Assembly (NCBI RefSeq): GCF_007991755.1
Contig: NZ_BJYY01000016.1
Span: forward strand, 62,001-126,000
Direction: 5' to 3'
DNA from: Cellulomonas aerilata
GTDB lineage: Bacteria > Actinomycetota > Actinomycetes > Actinomycetales > Cellulomonadaceae
DNA length: 64,000 nt
In this document: in pieces, positions 62,545 through 64,000 of the stretch
How the letters are laid out: the number at the start of each line of letters is the position of its first letter
Numbering within the stretch: position 1 is the stretch's first letter
Position numbers and translations under genes: made by a program
The notes under the pieces: model-generated
What the model saw: the letters and a program-made list of their open reading frames with translations, nothing else
Database searches by the model: none
Told to the model about the DNA's origin: nothing

Positions 62545-64000
62545 GGGGCCCCCCCGGGCCGGTCCTGGACCTGAGCCCGGCCCCGCCGCTCATGCTGCTG
62601 TTGCTGCTGCTGCATGGACTGGCTGCGCACGTCGTCGGGGTTGACGTCCAGCGGCACCGAGGACTGCGGGGCGACGGTGTGCGGGTGGTCCACCGGCGGC
62701 CGGGCGGGGCGCGGGCCGCGGCGGTCCGCCAGCACCCACGTGTCCTTCGAGCCGCCGCCCTGCGAGCTGTTGACGACGAGCTCGCCCTCGGGGAGCGCCA
62801 CCCGGGTCAGGCCGCCGGGCAGCACCCACACCTGGTCGCCGTCGTTCACCGCGAACGGTCGCAGGTCGACGTGCCGGGGTCGCAGGCCCTCCTCGACCAG
62901 GGTGGGCACCGTCGACAGCTGGACGACGGGCTGGGCGATCCACCCGCGAGGATCCGCCCGCAACCGGTCCCGCAGGTCCCCGAGCTCCGCGCGGGACGCG
63001 CGCGGGCCCACCACCAGTCCCTTGCCGCCGGACCCGTCGACGGGCTTAACGACGAGCTCGTCGAGCCGGTCCAGCACCTCCTCGAGGGCCTCGCGCTCCT
63101 CCAGCCGCCACGTGTCGACGTTGGCCACCAGCGGGTCCTCGCCCAGGTAGTACCGGATGAGGTCGGGGACGTAGGTGTAGACGAGCTTGTCGTCCGCGAC
63201 GCCGTTGCCGACCGCGTTCGCGATCGTCACCGTCCCGGCCCGCGCGCACGCCATCAGCCCCGGACTGCCGAGCTGGGAGTCGGAGCGGAAGGCGACCGGG
63301 TCGAGGAACTCGTCGTCCACCCGGCGGTAGATGACGTCGACGCGCTGGCGGCCCTGCGTGGTGCGCATCCACACCCGCCCGCCGGAGCACACCAGGTCAC
63401 GTCCCTCGACGAGCTCGACGCCCATCGTCCGGGCCAGCAGGGAGTGCTCGAAGTAGGCGCTGTTGTAGACGCCGGGGGTCAGCACGACGACGGTCGGCTC
63501 GTCGACGCCGGGGGGCGCGGCCGCGCGCAGCGCCTCCAGCAGCCGGACCGGGTAGTCCGCGACAGGCCGGATCTGCAGCGCGGCGAAGAGCTCCGGGAAC
63601 GTCTGGGTCATCGCCCGGCGGTTGGACAGCACGTAGCTGACCCCGCTGGGGACGCGCACGTTGTCCTCCAGGACGCGGAACGTGCCGGCCTCGTCGCGGA
63701 TCAGGTCGATCCCGGACACGTGCACCCGGACCCCGTTGGGCGCGACGATCCCCTTCGCCTGCCGGTGGAAGTGCGTGGAGGAGGTGATCAGGCTCCGCGG
63801 GACCACGCCGTCGGCGACGGCGCGCTGGGGTCCGTAGACGTCGGCGAGGAAGGCCTCGAGCGCGCGCACGCGCTGGGCGACGCCGGGCGCGACGGTGTCC
63901 CACTCCGCGCCGGTGACGACGCGGGGCGCGACGTCGACCGGGAAGGGACGCTCCTCGCCGGCGAAGTCGAACGTGACTCCCTGGGCGACGTAGCTGCGCG
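62538..64000 (-). CDS. Circularly permuted type 2 ATP-grasp protein, N-terminus off the window
   Basis: The frame is open to the right edge, so the first part of the gene is missing; at least 487 residues are present. A typical CP_ATPgrasp_2: FHRQAKGIVAPNGVRVHVSGIDLIRDEAGTFRVLEDNVRVPSGVSYVLSNRRAM, FEHSLLARTMGVELVEGRDLVC, GNGVADDKLVYTYVPDLIRYYLGE and VVKPVDGSGGKGLVVGP (ATP loop) follow in order. It probably forms an amide bond on a peptide or protein using ATP. The C-terminus ends in a six-Gln run and a basic tail, often seen in actinobacterial members. First known gene of the alpha-E / transglutaminase operon. Confidence 0.93.
   Translation of the reverse strand, partial: RSYVAQGVTFDFAGEERPFPVDVAPRVVTGAEWDTVAPGVAQRVRALEAFLADVYGPQRAVADGVVPRSLITSSTHFHRQAKGIVAPNGVRVHVSGIDLIRDEAGTFRVLEDNVRVPSGVSYVLSNRRAMTQTFPELFAALQIRPVADYPVRLLEALRAAAPPGVDEPTVVVLTPGVYNSAYFEHSLLARTMGVELVEGRDLVCSGGRVWMRTTQGRQRVDVIYRRVDDEFLDPVAFRSDSQLGSPGLMACARAGTVTIANAVGNGVADDKLVYTYVPDLIRYYLGEDPLVANVDTWRLEEREALEEVLDRLDELVVKPVDGSGGKGLVVGPRASRAELGDLRDRLRADPRGWIAQPVVQLSTVPTLVEEGLRPRHVDLRPFAVNDGDQVWVLPGGLTRVALPEGELVVNSSQGGGSKDTWVLADRRGPRPARPPVDHPHTVAPQSSVPLDVNPDDVRSQSMQQQQQQHERRGRAQVQDRPGGAPC

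Noticed and set aside
62591-62614. Poly-Gln run in the ATP-grasp gene as a sign of a frameshift
   Set aside because: The frame is intact up to the stop and overlaps the next gene in the expected way; Gln runs at this end are common in actinobacterial members.

Overview
This window is high-GC (well above 70 percent) chromosome from an actinobacterium. Gene content and order (Lsr2; lysS-panD-panC; folB/folK-folP-folE-ftsH-hpt-tilS; a DUF2342-type metalloprotease next to a PBP4-type carboxypeptidase; an F420/Ddn-like reductase; a DUF3180 protein) point to Micrococcales, most likely Cellulomonadaceae. That placement is inference from content, not from a database search. It looks like ordinary core chromosome. 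I saw no rRNA, tRNA, CRISPR array, prophage, insertion sequence or replication origin.

Layout. 1-1.4 kb: the 3' end of a xylulokinase gene, then lsr2 and a small membrane protein. 1.5-18 kb, almost all minus strand: a long housekeeping block. It runs from the metalloprotease through tilS, hpt, ftsH, folE, folP and folB/folK to DUF3180, then two PH-domain membrane proteins, a Rossmann/DUF2520 protein, panC, panD and lysS. Start and stop codons overlap by 1-4 bases at many junctions. 18-24.5 kb: pyrophosphatase, an NlpC/P60 hydrolase, and the plus-strand metY-metX pair preceded by a tiny cysteine-containing leader ORF. 24.5-33 kb: a nuclease-fold-like protein with a 9-bp repeat array, a thiamine-binding protein, a YdiJ-like FAD/Fe-S dehydrogenase, an OsmC protein, a VanY-type peptidase, a small HTH regulator and a Pcm-like methyltransferase. 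33-48 kb: a large secreted subtilase, rnhA, a Ddn-like protein, a 5'-3' exonuclease, nnrD, a histidine phosphatase, an ECF sigma factor with a membrane partner, a MinD/ParA-like ATPase and a cold shock protein. 48-58.8 kb: a GGDEF protein, several small regulatory or enzymatic genes, DoxX, RDD, a TetR-hydrolase pair, a stand-alone LigD-type polymerase domain and a UvrD-tail-like Tudor protein. 58.9-64 kb: a second VanY-type peptidase, then a transglutaminase / alpha-E / circularly permuted ATP-grasp operon that runs off the right edge.

How the genes work together. Folate synthesis (folE, folP, folB, folK) and pantothenate/CoA synthesis (panC, panD, perhaps the DUF2520 reductase) are each tightly packed. 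Cell-wall remodelling recurs: a PBP4-type carboxypeptidase, one NlpC/P60 protein and two VanY-type proteins. metY and metX give acetylhomoserine-dependent sulfur assimilation.

Regulatory signals. Many start codons sit 6-8 bases downstream of a TANNNT -10 hexamer, the signature of leaderless mRNAs, and I used this to choose several starts. Other notable signals are the leaderless seven-residue Cys leader before metY, direct-repeat operators before two cell-wall genes, palindromes at the promoters of the HTH gene and the TetR gene, and several strong hairpin terminators between converging genes.
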